Shown here: in pieces, positions 13,991 through 25,845 of the stretch
Layout: the number at the start of each line of letters is the position of its first letter
How positions within the stretch are numbered: position 1 is the stretch's first letter
Assembly: GCA_051530055.1 (NCBI GenBank)
Contig: CM121341.1
Coordinates: 8,866,001 to 8,930,000, forward strand
Source of the DNA: Neoechinorhynchus agilis
Taxonomy: Eukaryota > Acanthocephala
Reading direction: 5' to 3'
Length of the DNA: 64,000 bases
The notes under the pieces: model-generated
Told to the model about the DNA's origin: nothing
Database searches by the model: none
What the model saw: the letters and a program-made list of their open reading frames with translations, nothing else
Program-made: the position numbers and the translations under genes

Positions 13991-14229
13991 TTTATTTGAA
14001 ATATTTCGCTCGAGAGATTTATTGCTGCATTTTCGACCAAAAAAACGTGTTGTCCAATGGTCAGTAATCGAAAAAAAACGGAAGAAACATTGTTCAAAAT
14101 GCAATCGCTACGTTAAAAAATAATGACAAACCGTCCAATACATTTTATGCGGGGAATCGGACGTTACACCAGAACGGCAGCTGAGTGATCCAGAGCGGTG
14201 GTGTGAATGATTTCATGCAGAAAAATAGC

Positions 14230-14600
14230 ATTAAAACTGGTCGGCTGAGCCACATATAAAAATTCTAAAAGGCTAAAGTGGCGACGTTTGTACATTCCGT
14301 AGTTTTGTCGAGGTGGTCAAGTGGACTAATACCCGTGATCCCGACTAAGGGTCAAGTTGTTCGAATCCGTTACCGCCAATGACGCACCGCCAAAAGGGGC
14401 GAAATACCCCGTTGAAGGGAGGAAACTCACTGATGAGTCCCACCTCCTGGAGGTATCTGAGGATCCGGAGGATATTACCGTAGAGCGCAGACCAGCGCTT
14501 CCCAGGCCGAAATCGGTGGACTGTGTTTCCATTCGGTCGTGATAGAAAAAATATATATCAAAAATACTACCGGCTGAGCCACCTATAAAAATTCTAAAAA
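14230..14600 (+). repeat. tRNA-headed repeat (SINE-like), single copy
   Basis: A tRNA-like head starts at about 14,307 (A box TGGTCAAGTGG, B box TGTTCGAATCC ending near 14,368). A body follows with strong local hairpins, including CACCTCCTGGAGGT. The same body occurs four times in tandem at 44.6-46 kb. A flanking segment GGCTGAGCCAC..TATAAAAATTCTAAAA is present on both sides (about 14,241 and 14,571), so this copy also looks like the remnant of a tandem dimer. Its tail diverges from the 44-46 kb copies after the GGATCCGGAGG block. Confidence 0.75.
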
Positions 14601-14696
14601 ATAAATTTGATTGTTCAGGTCCTTGTTTATGGGGTGGAAAAATAAAAATGAATTTTTCAAGCGGTAATAAAAACATTAAAACGATCCACCTTCTAA

Positions 14697-14850
14697 AAAG
14701 GCGCTTGGATGATCGTTGTTCTAAAAACATTGTCGGATTTAATAAATTCCTTTTTGCGACTCATAAAAAAGGTTTATTTACGTATCGGACTAAGGAATTT
14801 GTTGAAATCGGGATGGTTTTTAGAACAACGATCCTCTAAGTGCCTTTTTG
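14697..14850. repeat. Fold-back (MITE-like) element
   Basis: Two imperfect inverted arms of about 70 bp start AGGCGCTTGG.TGATCGTTGTTCTAAAAAC on one side and read the same on the opposite strand at the other end (TTTTTAGAACAACGATCC...CCT). The whole element can fold into one hairpin and has no coding content. The small ORFs across it are incidental. Confidence 0.6.
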
Positions 14851-15548
14851 TTCGTTACCAAATCGAACATTTTCACAAAAACCTTCTAAAAATTCCTTTA
14901 AAGTTAAATTTCCTTAATGTTAAGCTCATTTCGTGTTCGAAAGGTGTTAAAACTTTCTTAATGCGATTCAAGAATGTGAGCACTCGTCTATCACAAGTTC
15001 TCAGATGGGTCCAACTATAATCCCTTTAAACACATTAAGATATTAAATTTGTGTTTTTTAAACACAATTTGCAACGATCAGGTTCTTTTTAAAATCCAAA
15101 AGATAACGTATTCTCTTAAAAATAATTTGAAAGTGTTGTAGAGAACGTGAATCATTAGGTTTGAGAACAAAGTACTCAGTTCGTGTCTTACTAATACGAA
15201 TTCATGCGGTTGATTCGTCATTTGAGAAATCATTCACAGTTTGTTGATTTTCGAACAATGAACTAGTGATGCCGGTCGATAAATTAGTGGTCTTCCTTAT
15301 GTAGGTGGTCAATGTAAACAATTGACTTTTTCGAAGAAGTCAAACATGTTTCTTCAATCATAATGCCAATGTTTACAAGGATATCTTTGTCAAACACTGA
15401 GTCTTTAAAGGAACATCCCAATATCTCCTAATTGTTTCCGACTATTATGGTAAGCACAATCAGAGCTGAGGCAATGCTGCTACCGTGATAGCGACAGCTG
15501 AGGAAGGAGAGAAGCTGAGATTTTGCGGACGGTAGTGATTGCATAGTT
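14851..15548. other. Intergenic, no feature recognised
   Basis: AT-rich sequence without a convincing ORF, splice pattern or repeat. Confidence 0.5.
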
Positions 15549-15784
15549 AATATTGGAATGTATAAATTTCAGTACAATAAAATGATTTCTAACTTTAAAA
15601 AACGTTGTTGTTTTTAGTTTTTGAAAAAAAATCTATATGCCGAATTAGAATCATTTTGTACTTATAATATTGGAATGTATAAATTTCAGTACAATAAAAT
15701 GATTTCTAACTTTAAAAAACGTTGTTGTTTTTAGTTTTTGAAAAAAAATCTATATGCCGAATTAGAATCATTTTGTACTTGTTA
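15549..15784. repeat. Tandem duplication of 117 bp
   Basis: Two copies (starts near 15,551 and 15,668) are identical over about 113 bp, from TATTGGAATGTATAAATTTC to ATCATTTTGTACTT. The lack of differences suggests a recent duplication. No coding content is seen. The following 445 bp up to the next gene show nothing further except pyrimidine-rich sequence leading to its acceptor. Confidence 0.9.
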
Positions 15785-16229
15785 GCATTTAACTAAAAAT
15801 CTCAAACATGAAGAGAGAGAAAAAAAATAGTGCAAAACAGCATTAATTCAACGGTTTAAGCTTTGATTTTTTCAGAGAAAAAAATTGTTTGATGGGTTGG
15901 TTTTTTTCTTTTTTTTATAAACGTGATTTTTAATTGCTTTGGTCGAAAATCTGAGTTGATTCAATTTTAATGTGTTCCATTTGAGTCCCCAAAGTGAAAA
16001 CAACTTAGCTCTTAAACACTTGATTGCTTTCGTAAGGTTGTTTACTTACCGTGTAGTGAATCCGTATTCTAACTGCCTTATCAACCGTATAAGAATCCGA
16101 GTCGTTTATGTGTTCGTAGAACGATCATAGAACTTTTAAGGTCGTTTTCACTCCGAAGGGTTACTAATACTTTACACTCTGACTTTTTTTTCATCATTCC
16201 CGTTCCTACTTTCAGCCACTTGAACGAAC

Positions 16230-16956
16230 ATGGAACAATTCAATCACTTTTGGCGTCTGTTGGTCGGCATCATTTCACTCATGGCTACATGTTTCTGTCA
16301 CAATACACACAAAATTAAAAGATCAAGTCACCAAGAAATGAACAATGCTTCCACTGAAATCAATGGTCAATCATTTTCTTCTACTATCATCGATCGCACA
16401 ATGATCGATCTTAACTGTACGTGTAAAAATGCAGTCATAAAAGTGCACTCGGACATTAAACCAAACCTAACTCTTATCGATAAATACGGATTCAATACTT
16501 CAGCTCAAGTCACACAAGATGGAGTATTCTATATCGCTGAAATCTTCAATGCCAGCAACGTTAAGGAGGTCAGCACGTTCATTTTAAAACGTAATCTTAT
16601 TTCACATTGAAACTTAAGATTTTGTGTTTTAGCTTTCTGAGCAATCCCAAAATTGATTTAAATCCTTTCGTTAAGGTTAAAATAACATCAAGTGATCCAA
16701 ACAATTCTACAATTACCATCCGGCGAGTGATCATTACCGATTGTGGTATAAACTTCTTCTTTCTTCATAAGCCTCATTTAATTCATCTTATTAAGCTAAT
16801 ATGGCCAATTTTCGTAGACCCATGTACAGAATCGCAGGAGGATATTGGCTTCATCCGGTTGTATGGATCATCTTCTTGTCCCTGTTAATGATGGTGTTTA
16901 CAGTCGGATGTACTTATATCATTAAGGGATTGCGATCAAGACACAAAAGATATTAA
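16230..16956 (+). CDS. Single-pass membrane protein of unknown function
   Basis: Three exons: 16230-16568, 16619-16745 and 16838-16956 (introns of 50 and 92 nt, GT-AG, phases 0 and 1), giving 194 aa. A hydrophobic N-terminal segment (WRLLVGIISLMATCFC) looks like a signal peptide. An extracellular part follows with several N-glycosylation motifs (NAS, NCT, NLT, NTS, NAS, NNST) and few cysteines. Then comes one transmembrane helix (VVWIIFLSLLMMVFTVGC) and a short basic tail. That pattern is type I. An acceptor (CCTACTTTCAG) ends at 16215, 14 nt before the ATG. I do not recognise the family. The second acceptor was chosen because it alone keeps the transmembrane helix in frame; a nearer AG at 16816 would give a short soluble tail. 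Confidence 0.65.
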
Positions 16957-17705
16957 ATTATTCAATCATAGGCGGATGCATCAACATGCAACAATCAAAT
17001 GGATTATGCCTTTTTTTCTTGCAATAAACGTTAAAGTGATCTGGTATTTGAGGTTGAGAGCAATCGCTGATCTGAAAAATCGTTTTATACTGTAGTTGGC
17101 CTAAATGTATCCAACGGGGCTGGTCTTCACCTACGGCTTTCAAAATGAAAACAATCATTTACCGGGTGTTTGTGGTAAATTCCTCTGTAAATTTTAGATT
17201 TAATTGATCAAATTACTGATCCAATCAGTCCACGCAAAGCGACCTAAATAACACCACATCCAACCATCACCCGAATGCAATCCTATGTTAATTAATCTTC
17301 TCACAAACCATCCTAATGAAAATGCTACCGTTAATAAACAAAATTTGTGCACTAACATCAAATTTTTACGTTTGTTCGAGAAAACAAAATAATTTCATAG
17401 AAGTTTAAAAATTCGTTTTTCTAAGATGTAACTGAAATAGCCGAATCTCGTTGCTAATTTTTTTAATACGCCTTTAGGGAGCCGATTTTTTCCCTTATTA
17501 AGGAGCCCGTTGTTCGTTTTCAATTACACATTGACGAACATTCACAATTGCAAATATCCTTTTTCGGACACATCTATAAAGATTGGTTTCTTTTCAAAAA
17601 TTTCAATTGATAACAAGTGAAAAGGGAGCGAGATATGGAGTTGACGCTCACGCAATACGTGATAACTGCCAAGAAAATCACTGTACATCCTTGAATTTCA
17701 CCGCA
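16957..17705. other. Intergenic between convergent genes
   Basis: About 750 bp of AT-rich sequence between the membrane-protein stop and the POU6 stop. It presumably holds both 3' UTRs. No repeat or further gene is evident. Confidence 0.5.
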
Positions 17706-20621
17706 TCAAATGTTCCCATTGTTTCCACAGTCATTCATGAGACTGTCTAAGAAATGGAGATCATCATCGCTAGTTTGTTCTTGTAAAAGAGAGTCAAAGA
17801 AGTCCATCCCGTCGTTTAAACCAGACTCTTCGTGGAATATATTAAGGCCCTGGTGGTCGAGCGGGTGAATGTAATTTACTGGAGAAGTAAACGAAAGTTG
17901 TTCACTTCCTATGCTCGAAGAAGGATGACTGTAATGGTTTGGGTAGCTTTGGCCAACGCCATCTACCAATCGGTCATCATTGTTTAGGTTTATCTGTTGA
18001 GGATCAAACAATTGGTACATTTGGTCGTTTAGAGTGGAGCTTGATATCATCACAGGCGGAAGAGGTTCCTGAGGTATATGATGTTGTTGATCCATTAATG
18101 GCAAATGGAAGTCGCAGTTGGCGGTTGCGGACTCTGGAATCTGGATTGCACTGGTTTGAGTGTTATTGTCCAGTGCCGAATAGTCATTTTCAGCATGGCT
18201 ACGCATTCGTTTGAAGTTATTTTTAAGAGCTTGGCGTTTATTACAGAACCAAACTCGAATTACTTCTCGGTCATAGTCCAATTCCTGAGCCAGGGCCGTC
18301 ATTTCAGAACCTAACGAGAAGTTAAAAAAGGACGTGCGTGTTTTTGTCGTGAATTTCAACGTTTATCAACTATGGCGAATCGATATAATCATTTAAAGCT
18401 ATTCTGCTTCTTGTCTAAGAATAAAGATTTAAAAATGTTGAATTTCTTAAAACACAAATCATTCCACTGCACATTTTTAATGTCCAATGGAATCGTGTCT
18501 ATGCATTAGCTGTGAAAATCGGTATAAGAATAAATAAAAGTAGCTCACGAATGGTTTTTTTACTGACCTGACGGATGCGTATTGACTTCAAACGCCTTAT
18601 TTAACTTATCCAACGCTTTCGGTGTGAACGAAGTCCTTCTCTTCCTCTTTTTCGAATTCATATCACCAATCAGTTCGGCAAAATGCTGTTGAGATCCGTG
18701 CTTTAATCTTTACGAAACAATTGAACGCTTGAAATTCAAGCAAAAGACGATAACTCACCTATCCGCGTACTTTTTCTCTGCGTCCTGCATCCATTTCTCT
18801 AACACCGGTTTAATTTTAGCCGCGCTCTTTGGTGTAATATCTAATTTTTCGAACCTTAAATTCCAACGAACATTAAGATTTTGAGAAATAATTCACAACT
18901 AACCGGCAAATGGCACTCTGACTATATGCAGGACCTTTAGCAGCACTCAAGGCTTGTCCAACTTGCGTCTGGGTCAAGCCGAGCGCCAGTCGGCGCATTT
19001 TGAACAATTTCGCAAACTCTTTTATCTCCTGTAAATTTATTCCGTCCACAGTTGTGAATCCGACAGGGTTTGCTAAATGATTTTTAGAACTAATTAAAAC
19101 GAGTTGGATTGCTGCACACCGTTCCTCGGGCAGTAGGCAAGAGTAGACGCTATCGTAGGCGAATCTTCTTTATCCGCTGTGTTACAAGACTGTTGATACA
19201 ATACTCGAGCAGTAGTTAGACGCTGAGCGGTCGACCTGGAAAGCGTATTTATCAAAGATTCATTTTTGCGTAAAAAACTGACCTTGGTTTCGGTTTTGAC
19301 TTGGGTTTGGGTGTTGGCCTATAAAAAATTTGAGAAATATCCGATAATGGAAAAATTTTAAACTTTAATTACTAACTAAAGTTGCGCTTTATTATTTTTC
19401 CTTAAATGGATCTTAAATTTGATTAATAGGTGCGAGGAACAATGTCTCGTTCCACAAAGCATTTTATTATGTAATTAACATCATATTAGGAATCTCGCTA
19501 TTTTAACGAAAAGTAAAAAAGGAGGAAAATATTAATCTTTAAGTAGATGACAGCTTGCGCAACTGAGCAAATAGCAATCTACGTTTGAAATGAACCAATT
19601 CATCGGATCTCTGCTAAATGACAAGTGTTAGTAGCAAGTCCAGCGATGAATAAAAGTGTCTATAAGTCCACGTTTGTTGCCTCCGGCATAATACTATCTT
19701 CTATTCAATCAAAAACTGTTACCGTAAAGCAAATAAACTCAGACATTTCGGTAAATGCCCAAGAGATATTTAGTCTTTTTAGGAGATCTTTGCATTGCGA
19801 TTAGTATGGTGAATGAGGGTGCAAATGTCTTTGTGCCTCTGGCTCTATTGGATTGTTAGAAGTTATGAGACTTACAGATATTTGAGCAAGGATTTTATAG
19901 GCCTAACTTAATTTGTCCCTGAAAAAAGGCCAATCAAGGTTCTTAACTTAAAAACTGGTATATTTTGTCTTTGATCGAATTGATTTTATAGGTTTCGATC
20001 GCAGTCATGTTTTTAACTACAACCTATTTTTCCAAATAAGATGCAAATTTTGGTAACTAATAGTTTCCAAAGTATTTCGACATTTAAAGAATTTCTAAGA
20101 TGTTTTTCGAACGCGTCTATTATAATCTGGGCAAACATTCGATTAAATCGATACTCACGTTTGCACTGGTTGACTACCAGTATTTGCAGACTGAGTAGTC
20201 GACGAGTTTGATTGAAGTTGTTGTATGACAGACTGAGGAATGGAGACAATCTGAAGAGCATTGCTCCCAACTTCATTTAACTTTTAGATAGAAGGCGGCC
20301 AGTCAAGATTTAATTGGGACTAGAAAATACTTACAGTAACAGTGTTTCCGCTATTAAGTTGATTCGAAGACAAAGTAAACACTGGTAGGGATTGCGTTCG
20401 GTATGGTTCCGAAGTGGTGGACGTTCCCGTTACTATTTTAAGCGGTTGGATATGTTTTTGTGCTAGTAGCGTAACCGGTATAGTGATAACTGGTTTCGTT
20501 TTCGCATTGATTTGTTTGTTTGAGAGTGACACGAGTACGAATGGTTTAGCTGATTGGTCATTATTGGTTTTCCGCCACTCGTTCTGGACTGAGTTGGAGT
20601 TTCTATTATTCTCAGATGTAA
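17706..20621 (-). CDS. Class VI POU homeodomain transcription factor (POU6F-like)
   Basis: Minus-strand exons with consistent phases: 20621-20335, 20280-20159, 19318-19283, 19235-19120, 19072-18904, 18854-18759, 18707-18568 and 18310-17706. Several introns are 47-63 nt and one is 840 nt. The N-terminal half is Ser/Thr/Gln-rich, as in POU6 activators. The POU-specific domain spans three exons, with RLALGLTQTQVGQALSAAKG, YSQSAICR and FEKLDITPKSAAKIKPVLE. The linker is short. The homeodomain starts KKRKRRTSFTP and has recognition helix VIRVWFCNKRQALKN. These residues match POU6F1/2 better than other POU classes. The 200-residue C-terminal tail is acidic and poorly conserved. Family members bind DNA in the nucleus and act mostly in the nervous system. 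The first coding exon is unresolved: the frame at 20621 needs one base from an upstream exon, and the candidate ATG at about 20,773 does not join in phase. Confidence 0.9.
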
Positions 20622-21374
20622 CTTAAACCCAATTACGAGTTGGGAGACTCACAGTAAGAGTCTTAAACATCTTTCTAGATTGTCGTTCATTTGAATTAAA
20701 GATCTTGACGTGACTAAACATCAGCTGAGACCGTAGTAGAATTCCGCTGTCCATGAACGAGATCTTAGGCATTTTCCAAGAGAAGTCCTATTCTGCGGTT
20801 CTTTGCTCGCTCGCTCGTGTGTATAGATGCTCTCTGCTTATTCGCTACTCTGGTGGATAATATATGCAGCAGACCGATGATCAAAATGTGGAATATGAAA
20901 CTAGGTAACTCCTCACCGCATCAAGAAGACTAGTTTATGCAAATGCATTAACAAAAAAAATAGGGCATACCATCCAGCGCCGCCGCCACCGCTGCACTAT
21001 AAGCAGCAAATTGGTACTTACATTTTGACTTGGTGGTGTTGGTGAATCTTCCAAAACGAAACACTTATGTCTCTCTTAAGGATGCGTGATCTTTTTTAGC
21101 ATCCTCGCCTCCTTTTCCAGATTATTCCTTTATTTATGCAGCGGAATGGCGTAGACTGCTTCCTGAGAGGTACACACTGTCTTTTGCTGCCAGCAGATCA
21201 CGAGAATTTTTCTATATTATGTGGCGTTCTGGGACATGCGAACCAGTAGATGAGAGCGAGAGACGACATTTATCGCGGTATACACACGGAGGAGATAGTG
21301 GAGCAAGTAGACGAGGCTGTGAAGGAATCGGAGCAAAGCACAGGAAATGAACCGAAAATACCCTGAATGCTATA
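20622..21374. other. Probable 5' region of POU6 gene
   Basis: Lies upstream of the resolved POU6 exons. It includes a short open stretch beginning ATGCCTAAG on the minus strand (about 20,773) that may be a 5' exon or UTR, and CT/GC-rich patches near 20,810 and 21,250. No other gene is recognised. Confidence 0.4.
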
Positions 21375-22995
21375 GGTTTTTTCCCAAAAAAAGAGAAAGC
21401 TCAGGTGGACGTGAAGATGACTTTCTTGAGGACAACTTTGATTTTAAAAGAAATCGTAGATGAGCTCATTTTTTAACAGAGAGAGAGAAATCGTGAGACT
21501 AAAACTCTTGTAATTTGTTCTATAACAAACATTTTGAACAAAAAACACCATCAATGTGAAATAAATCGTCTTAATCTCACAATATACAAATTGATTTAGT
21601 TTGATTGACAAATTTCTTAAAGTTGGAGAGCAAGCAATCGCAAATAAACAGAAAATAACCCGAAAGTTTGAGTTTTTCCGAGAGGAGGAAAGTTCAGGTG
21701 GACGTGAAGATGGCTTTTTTTGAGGATAACTTTGATTTTAAAAGAAATCGTAGATGAGCTCATTTTTTAACAGAGAGAGAGAAATCGTGAGACTAAAACT
21801 CTTGTAATTTGTTCTATAACAAACATTTTGAACAAAAAACACCATCAATGTGAAATAAATCGTCTTAATCTCACAATATGCAAATTGATTTTAGTTCGAT
21901 TGACAAATCTCTTAAAGTTGGAGAGCAAGCAATCGGAAATAAACAGAAAATAACCCGAAAGTTTGAGTTTTTCCGAGAAGGGGAAAGCTGAGGTGGACGT
22001 GAAGATGTTGACTTTTTTTAAGGATAACTTTGATTTTAAAAGAAATCGTAGATGAGCTCATTTTTTAACATAGAGAGAAATCGTGAGACTAAAACTCTTG
22101 TAATTTGTTCTATAACAAACATTTTGAACAAAAAAAACATCATCAATGTGAAATTAATCGTCTTAATCTCACAATATACAAATTGATTTTAGTTCGATTG
22201 ACAAATTTCTTAAAGTTGGAGAGCAAGCAATCGGAAATAAACAGAAAATAACCCGAAAGTTTGAGTTTTTCCGAGAAGGGGAAAGCTCAGGTGGACGTGA
22301 AAATGATATGACTTTTTTTAAGGACAGCTTTGTTTTTAAAAGAAATCGTAGATGAGCTCATTTTTAAACATAGAGAGAAATCGTAAGACTAAAACCCTTG
22401 TCATTTGTTCTATAACAAAAATTTTGAACAAAAAAAACATCATCAATGTGAAATTAATCGTCTTAATCTCACAATATACAAATTGATTTTAGTTCGATTG
22501 ACAAATTTCTTAAAGTTGGAGAGCAAGCAATCGCAAATAAACAGAAAATAACCCGAAAGTTTGAGTTTTTCCGAGAGGAGGAAAGTTCAGGTGGACCTGA
22601 AGATGGCTTTTTCGAGGATAACTTTGATTTTAAAAGAAATCGTAGATGAGCTCATTTTTAAACCTAGAGAGAGAAATCGTGAGACTAAAACTCTTGTAAT
22701 TTGTTCTATAACAAACATTTTGAACAAAAAACACCATCAATGTGAAATTAATCGTCGTAATCTCACAATATGCAAATTGATTTTAGTTCGATTGACAAAT
22801 CTCTTAAAGTTGGAGAGCAAGCGATCGGAAATAAACAGAAAATAACCCGAAAGTTTGAGTTTTTCCGAGAGGAGGAAAGCTTAGGTGGTCGTGAAAATGA
22901 TATGACTTTTTTTGAGGACAGCTTTGTTTTGAAAAAAATCGTAGATGAGCTCATTTCTCAAGAGAGAGAAATCGTAAGACTAAAACCCTTCGGAT
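21375..22995. repeat. 297-bp tandem repeat, about 5.5 copies
   Basis: Units of about 295-300 bp start near 21,671, 21,966, 22,264, 22,564 and 22,860, with a partial copy from 21,375. Each carries TTTTTCCGAGA, AATCGTAGATGAGCTCAT, a GAGAGAGA run, and CACCATCAATGTGAAAT. Copies differ by point changes and small indels. Short ORFs in it do not persist from unit to unit, so it is probably non-coding. Confidence 0.9.
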
Positions 22996-23602
22996 AAAAT
23001 CAATTTTAGTGGATAAATGCAATTCTGAGCCATTGGCATCTGTAAAAGGGATTTTTTTTATTGATAAGGCTCGTTTGTACGAAACGCGACTTTTGCCGGA
23101 AATCAATTTTAAAATGAGGTTTAATAAGAATTTAAGTTTCACTAAGTACTGGAAACAATTAAGATTGGAACCAAGGATTAATTAAGCGTTAAAAGTAGAA
23201 ATCTTTGAGTCTAACAAAATGTGCGTGTTGGATTCAACTCATTTCTGGTATAAAGGCGTCTAATCCACTTTAAGAAAGTCCACAATTCTTTCATTTCGGC
23301 ACAATGTTCAGTCTTAAAGCCCTTTTTTCATCTTTTTGATCGAGCGAATATCCTGCAGCCTTTCATTATTCAAAGATTTCCTCTCAATTCTACTGGATAA
23401 TTTGAGTGCTCGTCAGTGAAGCTAAATTGCATCCGCCTTTAAATAACCGAAAGGTACAAGTTTTGCTTTTAAACTAAAATCGATTTAATCACTGAGATGG
23501 TTCGAATGACCAATTCGGTTTACGAAATAAAGTTCAGTGATGAATTTTAATTGTATTGAACGTTTAATTAGGACGTCCAAGAACGAAATCTCATCATTCT
23601 CT
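22996..23602. other. Intergenic, no feature recognised
   Basis: AT-rich sequence with no supported gene. Confidence 0.45.
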
Positions 23603-23854
23603 TCATCGACTGTCCAGCGTATTTGAAACTATAACTTGTCGTTCCAATGCAGGGGCCGTTGGTTTGGCTTCTTTTTTATTCTTCGAAATGATGATGGCAA
23701 TAACGTCCATGAACGAAATCTCACCATTGACATTCTCGTTATTAACTTTGAACTGTACGTATTGATCTTGAATGTTCAATGTTTCATTTTGTTGTTGTTG
23801 TTGTTGTTGTTGTTTGAATGATCCACACATAAAGCCACCAGCACCGATTTGCAT
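23603..23854 (-). CDS. Possible small poly-Q protein, partial or hypothetical
   Basis: A minus-strand frame starts ATGCAAATCGG, has a run of eight glutamines, and contains a plausible 54-nt GT-AG intron (23724-23671, donor GTGAGA). Splicing keeps phase and joins NENVN to EAKPTAPALERQV, ending at TGA 23603. Spliced length is about 65 aa. An acceptor-like CTTCATAG lies just upstream of the ATG, so this may be the last part of a longer gene. A minus-strand MGSLLAP-type start about 23,930 is in the same frame but separated by an in-frame TAA. No homologue is recognised. Confidence 0.35.
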   Translation of the reverse strand: MQIGAGGFMCGSFKQQQQQQQQNETLNIQDQYVQFKVNNENVNGEISFMDVIAIIISKNKKEAKPTAPALERQVIVSNTLDSR

Positions 23855-25136
23855 TCACTATGAAGTTTTAAGAAAGTGGACTCTTATTGCTGGACAAAGT
23901 GGGAGCAAGTAACGAGCCCATAGCTCTACAATCTTCGTAGAACCTTCAAATTCAAAGGCTTTCATACTCATGCACCATTGGATTAGAAAATACCATTTGC
24001 CAGTTAATTGATAATAACTCAATCGTTTTAGTCAATGGGACATTGATTAGTGAGGGCTTTCACATCGACCGTAAACACTTTTAGAGTTTAACGTTAAAGT
24101 ACAAAACGTGCAATCACCGCCGTCCGCAAAATTGGAGCTTTTCTCCTGCCTCGTTGTACTGCGAGCGAGATTAACTTTCTTAATCTCAATCGCAAACGTT
24201 AGGCCATCCTTAATCGATAAAACATTGATTCGTTGGGAGGGGCGGTGGCGTAACTTTCACTTTTATTTCAGAACAATTTTTGCAACCTGAAGACGAAATA
24301 TTGAGAACAATAAATCAATGTCTGTTATTCTCTCATCACCGATAGAGAAACGCACTCATAGCCAATGATGATCACGTCTTATTGTAAAATTGTGGACTTA
24401 TGACCTCAGGAAACCGTTAAACTTAGTTTCTCGGCTTCTCGTGAGATCTTTAGCCACTCTCTTAAGAAGTTTTAAAGCCGAGAAGGTGTGCTGAGATCTA
24501 TTGGTGATTGAAACACCTAGAGCTGAATTATCAACGATGTGACGGTCCTTAAATCACAGCAATGGCGGTCCCCGCATACCCGGACCATACAATATAAGAC
24601 TGCTAAAACGGGGATTATGATCACTTTAACTCCAAATATCGATTTAAAAAATTTGGAACGTTAAAAAAGAATCGTATTTTTAAGGTCATCGGCTTCGAAA
24701 TTCAATATATCTTGCATGTTCAATGTAGCACCTTCGCCTAGTCACTTGAGCAAAACACTTAAAATCGTGAATTTTATGCATTTTTAAAATGAAGTTGTAT
24801 AGAAAATGGAGATCCTCATTTGGATCTATATTTTAAAATCTTTTTAGAAAGTTCGAACTCGATTATTTAACACGAGTTCACTCATGAGAGCGAAAGTTTC
24901 ATTAGTTTTCCAACCACTCTCATAAATCCTTTTAACAAAATTTCAATTTTGATAAAATCATAATTTTAGTGAACGCTTCTATTGAATTTGCGGCCGCTTA
25001 GATTTACGTTCAAAGCTAAATTTGACAGGATCTAAAAAAGAAACTCAATTTGTATTGAGCAACGTGTGCGCGTTTGAGTCTCAAAAAAAAGATAACCACT
25101 GGCGTTTTTGCGAAATCATGATTTTAACGTTTCTAG
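23855..25136. other. Intergenic, no feature recognised
   Basis: About 1.3 kb with only short incidental frames. Around 24,540-24,640 there is a slightly GC-richer, structured-looking patch that I could not assign to any RNA family. Confidence 0.4.
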
Positions 25137-25146
25137 ATTAGAAGAA

Positions 25147-25845
25147 ATGCTAAAACATCCTGAGATAACTCATTGTGTATTTGACTGTGATGGAATCATT
25201 CTCGATACTGAAGGTCTTTATTTCCGAGTATTCGACTCTTATCTTCAAACACACAACTCTCGGTACACTCACGATTTTCAAATGAAACTCATGGGGCGAG
25301 CACCCATAGAAGCAACTCAAATGCTTATTGACAATTATCAGATTCCAGAAACAGTCGAGGAAGTCCGAATAGCGATCGACAAGATGCTAGCAGAAGCACT
25401 CCCGTCATGTGAAGCCTTTCCGGCGGCGAAAAAGATAATTGAACATTTTAAAAGATGCGGACTTCCGATGGCTATGGCGACTGGATCGAATTCGTTTACG
25501 TTCGGATTAAAAGAAAAGAAGCATAGAGACCTTTTTAATCATTTCGAACATATTGTATTATCAGATGATCCCGAACTCTGTCAATCAAAGCCATCACCTG
25601 AAATTTATAATCTCGCTATTAGAAGATTTCATTCGAAACCAAAAACCAGTAGCAATGTCATTGTGTTTGAGGATTCTGTAAATGGAGCGAAATCGGCGCT
25701 GGCTGCTGGAACATTCGTGATTCTTGTTCCTAGCATACCGATAGATCTCATTGATCGTGATGTTATTGAAAAGTGTCATTGTGTCTTGGAATCCCTGGAC
25801 GATTTCGATCCTGTTAAATTTGGACTACTCCCATTTTCACAATAA
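25147..25845 (+). CDS. HAD-family pseudouridine-5'-phosphatase-like enzyme
   Basis: Single exon, 232 aa, close to human PUDP/HDHD1 (about 228 aa). HAD motif I is VFDCDGIILDTE near the N-terminus, with the nucleophile and acid/base aspartates. The alpha-helical cap includes LMGRAPIEATQML. Motif II is MATGSN, motif III the lysine of SKPSPEIYNLA, and motif IV VFEDSVNGAKSALAAG. The C-terminus LDDFDPVKFGLLPF matches the PUDP ending. The family dephosphorylates pseudouridine 5'-phosphate from RNA turnover in the cytosol. The ATG at 25147 is chosen because a good acceptor (ACGTTTCTAG) ends at 25136, ten nt upstream, and because the start then aligns with the human one. AATAAA overlaps the stop codon. 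Substrate assignment rests on overall similarity only. Confidence 0.85.
   Translation: MLKHPEITHCVFDCDGIILDTEGLYFRVFDSYLQTHNSRYTHDFQMKLMGRAPIEATQMLIDNYQIPETVEEVRIAIDKMLAEALPSCEAFPAAKKIIEHFKRCGLPMAMATGSNSFTFGLKEKKHRDLFNHFEHIVLSDDPELCQSKPSPEIYNLAIRRFHSKPKTSSNVIVFEDSVNGAKSALAAGTFVILVPSIPIDLIDRDVIEKCHCVLESLDDFDPVKFGLLPFSQ

Noticed and set aside
14305-14375. tRNA gene
   Set aside because: A and B boxes are present but the sequence does not fold into a full cloverleaf, and it is part of a longer repeated unit, so it is a tRNA-derived repeat.
14390-14450. CTGATGAGTCCC together with GCGAAAT in the tRNA-headed repeat, resembling a hammerhead core
   Set aside because: The order is wrong (GAAA before CTGATGA) and only 23 nt lie between them, with no room for stems III and I. 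The CTGATGA instead forms the loop side of a simple hairpin ACTCA/TGAGT.
20656-20773. First coding exon of POU6 (MPKISFMDSG...)
   Set aside because: The phase does not fit the next exon, and the implied intron would be 31 nt; left unresolved.
24520-24670. Possible snRNA or SL RNA gene with an Sm-like AATTTGGA
   Set aside because: No matching 5' leader with a donor site, and no recognisable stem-loops; evidence too weak.
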